DNA of 64,000 bases, taken from positions 287,036-351,035 of the forward strand of contig WPDH01000114.1 in the NCBI GenBank assembly GCA_019137255.1, written 5' to 3'. Shown piece by piece: positions 1 through 12,268 of this stretch. Every line of letters starts with the position of its first letter. The stretch's first letter is position 1. Source of the DNA: Corinectria fuckeliana (lineage: Eukaryota; Ascomycota; Sordariomycetes; Hypocreales; Nectriaceae). The notes below the pieces were generated by a model. That model did not search any database. It worked only from the letters and a program-made list of their open reading frames with translations, and was not told the origin of the DNA. A program made the position numbers and the translations under genes.

Positions 1-6
1 CAGTTA

Positions 7-1515
7 ATGGCTTCAAAGTATGATGCCGTCATCGTCGGCGCTGGAATTGCTGGTTGTGCGCTCGCAAAAGTCTTGGCCACTAGGGGACGACAAGTTTTGG
101 TCGTCGAGAGAAGCTTGAAGGAGCCAGACCGCATTGTCGGCGAACTCCTTCAACCTGGAGGAGTCGCAGCACTTGCAAAACTCGGATTGGGCGACTGCCT
201 GGAAAACATTGACGCCGTTCCAGTTACAGGATATCACCTATTTTGGAAAGGCGAAGACGAAGCATCATCGTCTTAGTTCTGCCCTCCGTCGCCACAGGAG
301 GCGAAGCCCGTTGGGAAGAGTTTCCACCACGGCCGATTTGTGAGCAAATTACGACAACGAATATCCGAGGAAGAGAGGATTACTATAGTCGAAGGGACCG
401 TAGTTGAGATTGCTAGAGATGAGGACTCCGGTGCCGCGACTGGGGTGATGGTCACAAGTGGTGATGACAACTTCACCAAGGTCAGTGTCTGTGCTTGGAC
501 TAAACATTCGCAAATTGATATCTGACAATGCATGATTAGTATTATGGTGACCTCACAGTACTTGCAGATGGGGCTACGTCGAACTTCCGCTCCCAATTCC
601 TACCCTATGCACCAAAAGCTCAGTCGAAATTCTGGGGATTGGAGCTCACCGACGCAGACCTACCGTTTCACGGCTACGCGTACGGGATAATCGGATCGGG
701 CCCTCCAATGCTGACATACCAGATCGGCCAGCATGAGACGAGAATTCCCATTGATGTCCTCGACGACACCTATCAGTCACTAGGGAGCAGCCCACGAGCG
801 ATGCGGACTTACATGACGAAACATGTACTTCCAGTACTCCCCGAGAGAGTTCAACCCAGTTTCGCAGATGCACTCCAAGAAGGTCGCCTCCAAAGCGTGC
901 CCAACAGATGGAGTCCATCCTCACGAAACTTGACTCCGGGACTCCTTGTATTAGGAGACGCTCTGAATATGCGTCACCCCTTGACTGTTGGGGGGGGGGG
1001 GATGACTGTGGCATTGAAGGATGCGATATTGCTTTCGGATCTCCTCAACTCGAAGGACGTGCGCTCGCTGGCAGATTCCGAACTGGTCATGGGAAAGATG
1101 ATATCCTTTCATTGGAGACGAAAGCGATACGCCGCATCTCTGAATATTCTCGCACAAGCCCTGTACTTGTTATTCGTCGCTAAAGGTGAGTTTTCTCTAC
1201 CCGCAAAAACGCCAGGGCATTCTGCTAATCTGAACTAAAGACAAGCAGCTACTAATTATGCAGAAGGGCTTCATTCGCTACATACAAGCGGGAGAGAGAA
1301 ACTTTGCAGAGCCAGTTGGCATCATGGGCGGTGTGATCGAGAACCCTTTCCGGCTCTTCTACCACTTTGTGCACATTGCCCTGTATAGCATTGGCCTCCA
1401 CTTATCCGAGGCCGGTCCCTTGCATTTTCCGGTAGCACTCCTTCAGTCATATATGGTTTTCTTGAGTGCTGTGAGAATCATTCTTCCGTCTGTACTTGAT
1501 GAGTTCAAACTTTAG
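7..1515 (+). CDS. ERG1: Squalene epoxidase (squalene monooxygenase) with one in-frame stop
   Basis: FAD-dependent enzyme that converts squalene to 2,3-oxidosqualene in sterol synthesis at the ER membrane. Three exons: 7-480, 540-1185, 1241-1515, with introns of 59 and 55 nt; 464 codons, near the usual fungal length. Seen: the Rossmann motif VIVGAGIAG (about residues 8-16), GELLQPGGV (45-53), a SFHHGRF segment, the second FAD motif LADGATSNF (about 166-174), and the third, GDALNMRHPLT (about 297-307), followed by a 12-G run that gives VGGGGM where the family usually has GGGM. The C-terminal third is hydrophobic (FYHF...LYSIG), as expected of the membrane anchor. Odd: codon 90 (274-276) is TAG inside an otherwise continuous frame, so the gene is either a recent pseudogene, a readthrough case or carries a base error. 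The start at 7 precedes YDAVIVGAG closely, but the window begins only 6 nt upstream. It could be a secondary paralogue rather than the housekeeping gene. Confidence 0.85.
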
Positions 1516-2290
1516 GTGATACTCTGTTTAAATTCAATGACTTCTTCCACACTTGTAGATGCTGCATTAATCATCAGTAGTGCTATTGGGGCTGTACCAC
1601 ATATCTGTTTAAGCTATAAATACACACTTCTTGCTATATCACTCGCTTTAACATCCCAATGCCCTAATGCTCTGTCACCCAAACTCCCTTACTCTCAAAT
1701 GCCCTGATAACCATTTTTTTCTGATGCCCTAACAGCTCTGCCATTATTAATAGCGAGACTATCAAAGGAAAGAAGATCAAAGTGAACGTCGACATAGGCA
1801 CGTAGTACAGAGTCCGACTAGAAATATCATATAGTCCGAATAGCACGACTCTTCATTATTCTCAGGCTAAGATTCCAGCAACCATGTCCTAGTTACTGTA
1901 AAGTCTAAATGAACAAATCACTACAATGCTCTCCATTGTCCAGCCCATCCATAGTACCGAAAATGCGACATAGTCCACTCCCCATAGAGGTACAAGCCGT
2001 CTACAGGCTTCTCATTCGATCACTTGCATGATCTGAAGACATCCCTAGACTTTGGTGTGTCGACTCCTGAAGAGGTAAATGATCCCGTCCTTATTATCCA
2101 CCACTAGGCCAGGCATTTTTCTCATCTGAGCTCGAGTCGTGAAGCTACCTACAAGTTAGAATCCCGACGAAATCCTGCAGCTCCCATTCGTAATCATCGT
2201 CTGAATATTCTGAGATATCTGAGTTTGGCCGTCGATCACAAAACATATTATCAGAATTATTAAGCTCATAGAAGAAACTGCCCACATTCT
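1516..2290. other. Intergenic, no gene seen
   Basis: Moderately AT-rich spacer between the end of the squalene epoxidase gene and the end of the broken 2EXR gene. The two genes converge here. I see no convincing coding frame, RNA gene or repeat. Confidence 0.5.
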
Positions 2291-3213
2291 TCACCATATT
2301 ACAGGTTTCGGGACCTTCAAATTCGATGATATCCTCAGAGTCTGTCTCGATGTATTCCGTATCGCAGTCGTAGAATATTTTGGTGTGACTATTCGCCGAT
2401 TCTTGGGGCTATAGCTTCTGTCAATGAGCCATATGAAGAAATTAACCCTGAAGTGAACCTCGTAAGTAATGTCGAGAATTGCACGAGCAAGAAAACCCCG
2501 GGGGGTGGACTCATCAAGCAAATCGACGAACTATTCGGGCAAATCAAGGTTCCAGCTATCATCAAACACTCAAGTGCGAGATGTCTGATGGGTCCATGGC
2601 ACAGAATATCGGAGGTAAAACAGAGGTCTTCGAAGATGCTACCCCAGGCGATGGTCGATGTCCAGTCCTGGGGGATGAAGCAGAACAGATCTCTGTAGGT
2701 ATTAACCACAAGCTCCCATTCGTGTCCCTTTTGTGCTACTGTTGTTATCGCCGGGAGGTCCCAATGTTTTTTCTGTATGTTGCCTTCAACATCATACAAC
2801 TCCTTAAGAGGAAAAGACCAGTCTTCATGGAAGGAGCGCAAGAGCTTTTTTCTGCTTGGGCCCCATTCCTGAACTTTGAAGTGGCCTGCCATCACCTGCC
2901 TTGATTCGTAGCAAGCTGTCCAGAGACCGGCGTCCCAAAGGTAGGCCGACCGATTAACCATGGCGCCTGGGAAGGTTGCTTGTATATCACCAAGTCTTGG
3001 AACGGCAGCCCGATGATGGCGCTCCGTATTGCAACGCTGGTTTTCTAGAAAGGCAAGGCTTTCCATAGTGCTGTCGACGATCTCGTCACTGCCCATGATG
3101 AAGAAGCGTTGTAGGCCTCCGCTATAGCCGGACGGACCAGTCGCGAAGTTCCATATGAGGTGCCGGAGTTCGTACGGCAGATTCGAGAAATGGTGAAAGG
3201 TTGATAAGGCCAT
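2291..3213 (-). pseudogene. 2EXR-domain (F-box-like) protein, broken
   Basis: The N-terminus contains FSNLPYELRHLIWNFA (about residues 8-23), the hallmark of the fungal 2EXR domain, a family expanded in filamentous ascomycetes with F-box-like architecture and mostly unknown roles. The frame from the ATG at 3213 is good through IRHLALE, then coding similarity jumps frame near 2575: the next family-like stretch, FDDSWNLDLPE, lies one frame over, followed by a TAG and then FVDLLDEST and a long continuation to 2291 (ILDITYEVHF, FIWLIDRSY). So there is at least one frameshift and one nonsense codon. TAG at a place where an aromatic residue fits is what TGG to TAG (a C-to-T change on the other strand in a CpA context) would give, but I infer this. 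It lies about 160 bp from the RIP island. Function of the intact protein: unknown. Confidence 0.65.
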
Positions 3214-3371
3214 CTTGTAATGGTGATGCTGGCAGGTCGTGAGGTGTAGTATTGAGAAGTCGCTCACCAGACTTGTCAAGCAAAATAGGATAGCCGGGGT
3301 GATGTAGCAGAGGGAATGGGGGGAGATGCAGAAAGTGCAAACGAATTGTTTTAATAGGACAGAAAGGGTAT

Positions 3372-3533
3372 TGATGTGACTGCGTGTATTGTGTAACTGT
3401 ACTAAGCTAGGAAAAGGGGCGGAACGGTGAGTCCCTAAGGGGATCGCTGTTGTCGCTAGATGCCTAGCATCTAAGGCAGAAATGTGGATGGTGCCTGATA
3501 GCAGGCCTGACTAGTGGTCCTACTACTAATACA
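3372..3533 (-). repeat. Copia 3' LTR, nearly unmutated
   Basis: 162 bp, still GC-containing (for example GGGGCGGAACGGTGAG). Pairs with 17770-17931, from which it differs almost only by G-to-A and C-to-T changes in the other copy. It marks the sharp left edge of island 1. Confidence 0.8.
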
Positions 3534-4719
3534 CCCTCTCAGACTAGCTGCTAGGGGCAGTTAGTCTGACTAACTAATAAGACTATTTGTAACTATCTGA
3601 TAGTGCTAGCTAGCTAATTTCCTAGTGTTTCTAGCTCCTAAAAATAAGAGAATTCTTACTAGGGCTAAAATTAAACCCTAGCCTTAATCTAAAAGTATAA
3701 TAGCTCTAGCTAGTACCTTAAGATAATAGTTAGAGCTACTATATAGGATTCTAGCTTTAAAAAGAAGGTAATAAAAGAAAGAGGTTATTATTATATTTAG
3801 TAAAAGTATAAAAATTAACCCTTTTAGGCTTTTAAGTTAGTGTTTTATATTAGCTACTAAGAGGGTCTTAAAATTATATAATATATAATAGCTCTAACTA
3901 TTATACTAAACTAACCCTTTTATTATTATAATAATAATATTACTAATCCTAATATATAAGGCTAACCTGTTATATTAATATCTTAATACCTAATAGGGCT
4001 ATAAGATTATAGCTCTTATACTTTATTATACTAGTTAAGTAGCCTAATTAGTATAGCTAATTATTTAATATTAAATTAAAAGACTAGAAGATATTAACTA
4101 TATAGGAAAATTATATTTTAATACTATTTTTTAAGCTTTTTAGAGATCCTTTTAGCTAAGTAATATAATAATTATTAGAGTTTACTAGTTTTAACTAGTA
4201 TTATAAAATCCTAGGAAAATCCTAGTATATATTAGCATATAGTACTATTAGCACTATACTAACACTATATAGAGACTTTCTCGCATTTCTATTAGCTATT
4301 ATTAAATCACTACTATCTGCTGGTTTTCTAACTTATACTATAGTTTAGACAAACTCTAAAAGATTCGCCACTGGAACTGTAATTGCGGCGTAACATTATA
4401 TCCGACCGATCCGAGATTTCAGTATGATATTTGTCATCACTTTGGCTACAGATCGAGCTATTATACAACCTATTTGGACTGCTAGGAGACTAGGAATTTA
4501 TCTATAAAGAGAGAGTGATTTCCGCTTGTGTCTAAATGTAGAGCAGACACTTAAGCACTCAGATTTTAACTAATCATCTTATAAAATATATTAATTTAAC
4601 CCACTTTTTCTCCTCTACCTAATAAGCTATCTATTAGTTATTAGGACCTACTTTAAAACCTCTTAATCACTTAAAACCTCTAAAAGCTTTACAGCTATTT
4701 ATTTTAAGAAATTTAACTT

Positions 4720-4924
4720 TATAATAGTTAGTGCTAACTCTATTAACACCTAATATAAGCCTTTAGGGCTTAACCTTAGGGCTTGCCTAAATAGTAAGCT
4801 AGTAGCCCCTTTAAGAATACTAGATAAGCACTTACTAAATGCTTATTAAGTAGAAGCTTTATAATATACTAATACCTACTTTTATAATCTTTATATTTAC
4901 ATCTTAGTAAGACTAACTCTTATA
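4720..4924 (+). repeat. Gypsy family 1, 5' LTR
   Basis: 205 bp, begins TATAATAGTTAG (TG to TA at the end), ends CTCTTATA. Pairs with 12064-12268. Confidence 0.85.
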
Positions 4925-6292
4925 ATCTTTCTACTTTTACACTCTACTTAGGTTACTAGTATATAACATAAAATAAGAGGTTATATAAGATCCCCTATAG
5001 AGCGTAATAAGCATATAATAAGTGCAGAACAACTATTAATAATAATAAACAAACTTATACTTACTAATTAGGTAGAGAAAGAGATTAATCTAATTAATAC
5101 TCTTCTTATAAAGGAGAGACCCTCTTAGGAAATACCTCTTATACTAGACCTTATACTAGGCTAAGAGGTGTCACTAGGAAGAACACCTTCTTTCTTATAT
5201 AAAGCTAGATTATAATAAGCACTAAGAGAGGACTTAAAGACTACTTATAGAGATTATAATCTTAATAAGAGAGAAACCCTAATATTAGATACATATAATA
5301 ATAATAAAAACTAATTATCTATATAATCCTAATTATATATAAGATAATAATTCTAATTAAAAACCTTCTTAGAATACTATCACTAAGTGATTAGCCCTAA
5401 GGAAGATATTTTAACCCTTTAGGAATTAGTCTTAATAATAGTATCTTAATAAGAAAAGAACTATAAAATATAAGAGAAAGATTATTAATTCTAGAAATAA
5501 CTACTTAAAAAGCTAGCTATAAAATCTAGTAGTAATAAGCTAAAAGAGTATAAAAGACTATCTTAATACTCTTATAAGTCTCTTAAGAAAGATATAATAA
5601 GTGTATAAATTAATAATTAGATTTGTGTTATATAGTTAGTAAATAATATATAAGAGTTTATAACTTATTACTAGAAAATACTTTAGTTAACTACTTACCT
5701 CTTTAAAATCTTATAGATAGAATAGAGAGACCACTTAAGCGCTATATAAAACCTCTTATAGTTAGACTTTATAAACTTTATAAGAAGACTATATATAGAT
5801 CTAAAATAGTAAGTAATTAAACTATAAGAAAACCTTACCTACTTTTAACAAGATGTAAAACAGTTGTTAATAAACCACTTTAATATATAAAGATTAATTT
5901 ATAACTCTCTTAGCACTAAGAAGCCTAAGAAAGATAAGATCTTAGTATACTAATACTATTATAGATTATAAACTAGAGTTAAGAAAGAGCTCTAAAGACT
6001 ATAAATAGATATCCTAAAGGTAAAAAAGCTAGCTTAGAAAGCTTAATAGTAATAGTAATATCTTAAAAGTAATAACTACTTAAGGAGTGACAGCTAGAAG
6101 AAGAGCAGCTTTACTAATACTTAGAAGGGTTTATAAAAGACCTAAATAACAGACTGTTAGACTTGCCCTCTAAGCGAGTTAAAAACTTAAAATACTAATA
6201 AGTTAACTAATAAAAGACCTTAGCTAGCTAGTAATAATAGATAATAAGTAGTAGATAACCACTTATTAAGTTAGTTTCTTAGAGGGATTACC

Positions 6293-6334
6293 TACTATAA
6301 TTATAACAAAAAAGAATATTATACTTTAAATTAT
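6293..6334 (+). other. Gag zinc knuckle with all four ligands mutated
   Basis: The codon spacing is exactly C-X2-C-X4-H-X4-C, but all four ligand codons read TAC or TAT (Tyr). TGC/TGT to TAC/TAT is G to A, and CAT to TAT is C to T, both RIP-type changes. Confidence 0.7.
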
Positions 6335-9300
6335 AAGATACCTTAAAAGACTATAAAGCAGTTAAATAAAAGAAAGGCTACTTAAGATATAACTACTATA
6401 TAAGCTATTATAGCTTATCTTAAGAATATTAACTTGTTAGAAAACAAGTAGGTATAAGAATAATTACTATACCTCTTATACTAAAACCTAAGCTAGTACT
6501 AATTAGAGTAATTATATAAGATAAGATGCTTATTATATAAGTATTTACTAAAGAAGAAGTTAAAATAGATATAGACACTTATATATAAGTTAATCTTATT
6601 AGCTAACAACTAGTATAAAAGTTAAGTCTTAAGTCTAATCTAGATTAGAAGGTACTAAACCTAGCTAGCTTTAATAGGATAATTACTCTTCTCTTACTAG
6701 CTTACTAGCTAACCTTCTTTCTACTAAATTACTAAAAGTTTCTTAGGAAAGTAAGAGAGCTGTTTATAAAAGTATAACACCTAAAAGGGGCTAGTAACTT
6801 ACTTTTATTCACTTAAGTGATAAGAGAAGAAGGTATTATAATTAACACTTAAATATATATATAGACTTATAAACCTGTTTTAGTCTAAGACCTTATATCC
6901 TTTATAAAGAGCTTAATAAAAGATAACAAAAAGGTATTTATTATATATATTAATAGTGTGTTATTACTAGATAAGCAGCTAATACCTATTCTAGAAGAGA
7001 ATTTAGAGGAATAAAAAGATAATATCTTACTAGCTAAACTAGAGTTAGAAAGAGAAACTTTTAGTAAGAAAGTATTAAAAACTCTACTACTACTAGAAGG
7101 GGTAAAACACTTAATTAACTTATAACTAGAGAGAAAACCTCTACTAGAATAAATATATCTTACTAATAAGAAGTAAGCTTAAGTTATTTATAAATATATC
7201 ACTAAGAATATAGTAAATAGTTAGATTAGATATTCTGTAAGTAAAGCTAGTATACTTATTCTTTTTATACTAAAGAAGGATAGAGAAATCTAGATTTATA
7301 TAGACTATAAAGGTCTTAATACTATTATAGTAAAAAACTATTATCTGTTACTATTAATTAGTAATCTATTAGATTAATTATCTAGGGTAAAATAGATCTT
7401 AAAGATTAATATTTGTGATATATATTACTATATTTAGATTAAGCTAAACAACTAGTAGAAAACTGTGTTTTATATAAGATATAGTTACTTTAAATATACT
7501 ATTATACTATTTAGATTAACTAATACTCTAGCTATATTTTAAGTATATATTTACTAAGTGCTTACTAAGTTGTTAGATACTTATTATATTATATACCTAG
7601 ATAATATTATTATATACTTAAAAACTAGAGAATAGTATACTAAGAATATTAAAAAGGTACTTTATAAACTGTAAAGCTTCTAACTATATACTAAGCTATT
7701 AAAATATATATTCTACTAACAGAAAGTTAAGTTCTTAAGGTATATTATTACCTAAGAGAGGTTAAAAATAGACCCCTCTAAAGTCTATATAATTACTAAG
7801 TAGCTAATACTAAAAAATATTAAAAATATTTAAGTTTTTTAAGAATTTTATAACTTTTACTAGAAGTTTATTATAAAGTACTTTAGAATTACTACCCTCT
7901 TAACAGCCTAGCTAAAATAAGATAAAAAGGCTAAAAGGTTTTAATAGGAAGAGAAGGAGAAAACAGTATTTTAAACTCTTAAGTGTGTATTCTACTTAGT
8001 AACTATTTTATAATATTAGAACCTTACTAAGCGTATATAAGTAAAAACAGATATATTCTTATAAGTGATCTTAGGGATTTTAATATAACTGTTTAATAAT
8101 TAATAAAGACTTATTACTTATATATTATATAAGCTTATAAATATAAAGTAATAGTAGAGTATAAGGTAATAAGAGCTATTAGCTGTTATTAAAAGCCTTA
8201 AGCACTAAAGCTATTACCTGCTAAGACTTTTAAATAGGTTTCTTTTACTAATAGACTATATAGCACTTAAAAGAGTAATTACTATACTAGTATAAGACCT
8301 CTAAGAAAGGCTTACTTATTAGGTATATAAGTTAGCACCTTTTAACTTTAATATTAAATATTACCCTAAGATTTAAAACTCTATAGATAGACTATTAAGA
8401 TATCTTAACTATATAAAGAGTAAGATTAGCTATAATAATATACTACCTACTCTTATAATAAAGCTATAAATAGTTAAAGATTTACTACTAGATATATAAT
8501 AAATAATTACTAATATTAAAGGTAAGATAGAAACTATAAGAGTATATATATAAGTAGTATAAGTAAGTCTTAAAGACCTTATAAGATAATAAGTCTAAAA
8601 GGGATACCTCTTACTTTAAACTCTCTAAGAAGACTAGAGAAGTTAGATATAAGAAGTATCTATCTTTATAGTTACCTAAGCCTAAAGATAGACAGGTATA
8701 ACCTAAGAGTAGTTAGAGAATACTTAGTAAGAAACAGCCTATTAAGAAAGCTAAAAGAACTCTACTAGAGCTAAAATTATTAATCTAGAGTAATATATCT
8801 TATGCTAAATTATAAGAGAGCTTATAAAGAGTAAAATAGTATTCTTATTATAACTCTTACTACGCTTAAAAGAACTAGTTAAAAGACTATAAGCTAATAA
8901 TTAGTTTTATTAATAATAGTTAGTAAGAGTGTGATAAACAGCTGGTAAGCTAGGTTACTACTTTTATAATTAGAATAAAATCTTATTTTTTAAGAGCAGA
9001 CTAGTAATTCTTATATAGGAGGTGTTAAGACTTAAAATCTTATACTAATATTATAATAATCTTAAAGTAAGATATATAAGAACTATAAAGATATTAGAAC
9101 TTATTAGTAAGAAGTTCTATTAGAATAAGATTAGAAAAGATATAACTAAGTATATAACTAGCTGCTAACTATACTAAAAGGTAAAAACCCTAAGGTATAA
9201 GCCTTATAGATATTTATAATTACTCCTAATACTATTATACTTATTCTAAGAAATTAGTATAGACTTTATTATAAGTTTACTAAATAGTATATAAGTAGAT

Positions 9301-12063
9301 AGTAAGAAATATAATATGATTTTAGTAATTATATACTATATAATAAAATATATAATATTTATTCTTTATAAGAAGACTATAATAGCAGCTTAATTAGTAT
9401 AAGTGCTTTATAAGCAGGTAAAATATAAGTTTAGAAGTCTTAAAGGGATTATAAGTAATAAAAATAAGCTTCTTATAAGCTAATTTTAGAAGGACCTTAT
9501 AATTAAGAGGGTGACCTATTAGTAACTATCTATTATATACTACTTATAGACTAATAGCTAAATAGAGAGAATAAACTAGGCTATAAAGAAATATCTATAA
9601 ATTTATATAAAAAAGTCTTCTAAAAGATAGATAGTATAATTACTAGAAGTAGAATTTATATATAATAATAGCTAATATAATAGTATTAGTATATCTCTAA
9701 TATAAGTCTTATATAGGTACTATTTAAAAGTGGTAAAGTATATACTATAATACTTAAAAACCACTATATAAAAAGTAACTAAGCATATTAAAACTCTTTA
9801 CTAAGTATATAATAAGGCCTATAAGTGCTAGAAATAAGTAATAAAAGCCTAAGCTAAGAACTATAATAAAAGATATCTTAAATAGGAATACTAGGTAAGA
9901 TAAGTAATAAGACTATTTATATATAACTTCTAATTTAAATATAAGAAATTAGCACTTAAGTTTATCTAAGTTATAATAGCTAAAAGAATTAGAAAATAAG
10001 CTTATTAAGTTTACCTGCTAGAATAATACTATAAGATATATAATATGTTTTTAGTCTTACTTATTAAACTATAAAAAGATATATATAAAACACTTAATAA
10101 ATACTTAATAACTCTCTTAGAACTTAAAAAAGAAGAGAATAAGTAGAAAGTTAAAAAAATTATTATAAATAAGAAAATAAGAAAGAAAACCTTCTACTTA
10201 GTAAAATAAATAGAATAGCTAGTAAAATATAACACTTAAGAACTTATAATTCACTTAGAAAATATAATAAAAGCAGTATAGTAATATTACTAATAATAAA
10301 AGTATATATATAAAAAATAAGATAATAAGAATCTCTAATAATAGGTAAAAATCTAATAATAACTAGGTGATAAATACTTACCCTCTTTTAACCTAAATAT
10401 AAACTTAAATAACTAAACTATTAAAACCCTAAATAAAAGCTGCTTAAAACTATAAAAGAAACTAAACTATAAACTAAACTAATAATAAAAATTTAAGCCT
10501 AAAAAGAGATATAATAAACCTAACTGCTATAATAAGACTAGACTTTTTTCTTCTTCTTATTATTCTTCTTATCCTACTTTTAGTAAGCTTACTCCTAGAG
10601 TTATTCCTCCTCTAAGTGTTACTACTTAGTTATAATATGCTTTATCTTAAAACAGGTGAGAGCTTCTTCTTTAGGATCTTAAGTGAGCGGCTAGCAGCTA
10701 TAAAAAGTGTAGAAAAAAGCGTAAGAAGAGGCTAAAAAATAAACTAAACTATAATAAGAAGAATTACTAAATATACTATTACTATATATTAAGCTCTTAT
10801 TATTATAAGAACAGTTAGGAGCTAGTTAGTTACTATAGTAGAGAGGTGTTATACCTATAAAAGAAACAAATAGCTTAAGAGCCCTATTATTATAATACTA
10901 AATAATAGAGGCCTAAATAGCCTTAGAAAAATTATTAGGAAAAGCATAAGTAGAACTCTTATTAGACACCCTAATAGTAAGTGTATACTTAGTAACTACT
11001 AGGGTATAAAAAGCTAATAATAAGAGTTAAAAGATAAAGTTATTATAGTAATATAAGAGTATTATAAATACTAGTTAAGCTTATAAAACTAACTAGTTCT
11101 TATAGTTAATTAAACTAAATTTAATCTTAGTGTGTAAAGCTTAAATCTAAGTAAAAGTAACTACTTTCTAGTATATAAATAAATATATATTACTACCTTA
11201 AATATAAATACCTATAGGGTTTTTAGTAAACTTAATAAGGTTTTACTATATAGTAGTAATAGTATAAATAGTATAGATAATATGCTAATAGCTAATAGTA
11301 AAAATACTCTTCTTCTTATTATTCTAGTTATAGTAAGAAAGATAGTAAAAGAAGTTTTAGTACTATTATACTATAAGAACTAACTTAGTGAGAATCTATT
11401 ATTATAAAATTAGTATAAGTACTTATAACTTACTAAGCACTTATAATATATACCTAGCTATATTACTTATTTAAGACTTTATAGATAGTATAGTAGGAAA
11501 TAAGAGAACTATATATATAAGAATATAAAAAGAAATAGTATTTCTATTAGATATAATAAAAGCAGGAAATACTACTAGAAGGTATTCTAGAAAACTTCTT
11601 ATCTAAGAAGAGGAAATTAACTTTAGCCTAAGTGTAAAACTCCTTTAGTATTATAGCTATAACTCTAAAGATTAATATTAGTATATAAGAGCTAAACACT
11701 TAGCAAGTAGGTAAAGATAATATTAAGAGAGTAAGAACTAATTAAATAGAAAAATATAAAGTTAAGAGAGAAAACTAATATATTAACTATAAATAAGAGA
11801 GTTTTAAAAAAGGTTATAAGAAAGAGGGAATCCTAAACTTAAGGTAAATAAAAACCTAAAGTAAATATTTAGAGTGTAAAATAAGTAAGCCTCTATATAA
11901 TAGCCTAATAACTACTTATATAACACTTAGATTATAATAAACCTAATAATAAGCTATATTATTTTTATATAGTTAGTAAACTACTATATATATAAGAAAA
12001 TAATAAACTTTCTCTTATAAAAAATAACACCTTAGAATAAAACTTAGAGAGGGAGAGAGTAAT

Positions 12064-12268
12064 TATAATAGTTAGTGCTAACTCTATTAACACCTAATAT
12101 AAGCCTTTAAGGCTTAACCTTAGGGCTTGCTTAAATAGTAGGCTAACAGCCCTTTTAAGAATGCTAAATAAGTACTTACTAAATGCTTATTAAGTAAAAG
12201 CTTTATAATATACTAATACCTACCTTTATAATCTTTATATTTACACCCTAGTGAGACTAACTCTTATA
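12064..12268 (+). repeat. Gypsy family 1, 3' LTR
   Basis: 205 bp; same length as the 5' LTR at 4720-4924 and followed by the AACTT target duplication. Confidence 0.85.

Larger units (their letters stand above)
4720..12268 (+). mobile_element. Gypsy chromovirus, family 1, RIP-degraded
   Basis: 7,549 bp with 205-bp LTRs and a perfect 5-bp target duplication AACTT (4715-4719 and 12269-12273). Plus-strand pol is readable in one frame despite stops: reverse transcriptase LFILKKDREI..YIDYKGLN from about 7258, the catalytic box as YLDN at 7594-7605, the integrase zinc-binding region near 9065-9190 (DITKYITSC), IDFIISL near 9255, and a chromodomain YLVK...KYNT..LIIHLEN near 10195-10260. A gag CCHC knuckle lies at 6293-6334 with every ligand changed. 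The 1.8 kb between chromodomain and 3' LTR is unassigned. Inserted in the Copia element, so younger than it. Confidence 0.85.

Noticed and set aside
205..276. An intron ending at the TAG (CTTAG as acceptor) to remove the squalene epoxidase stop.
   Set aside because: Possible donors upstream would delete the conserved stretch between PVTGYHLF and the stop, and splice quality is poor.
10285..12063. An accessory ORF downstream of pol in Gypsy family 1, parallel to that in family 2.
   Set aside because: Two frames look equally plausible (one with Lys/Arg-rich and Tyr-rich runs), and there is no second copy here to decide between them.
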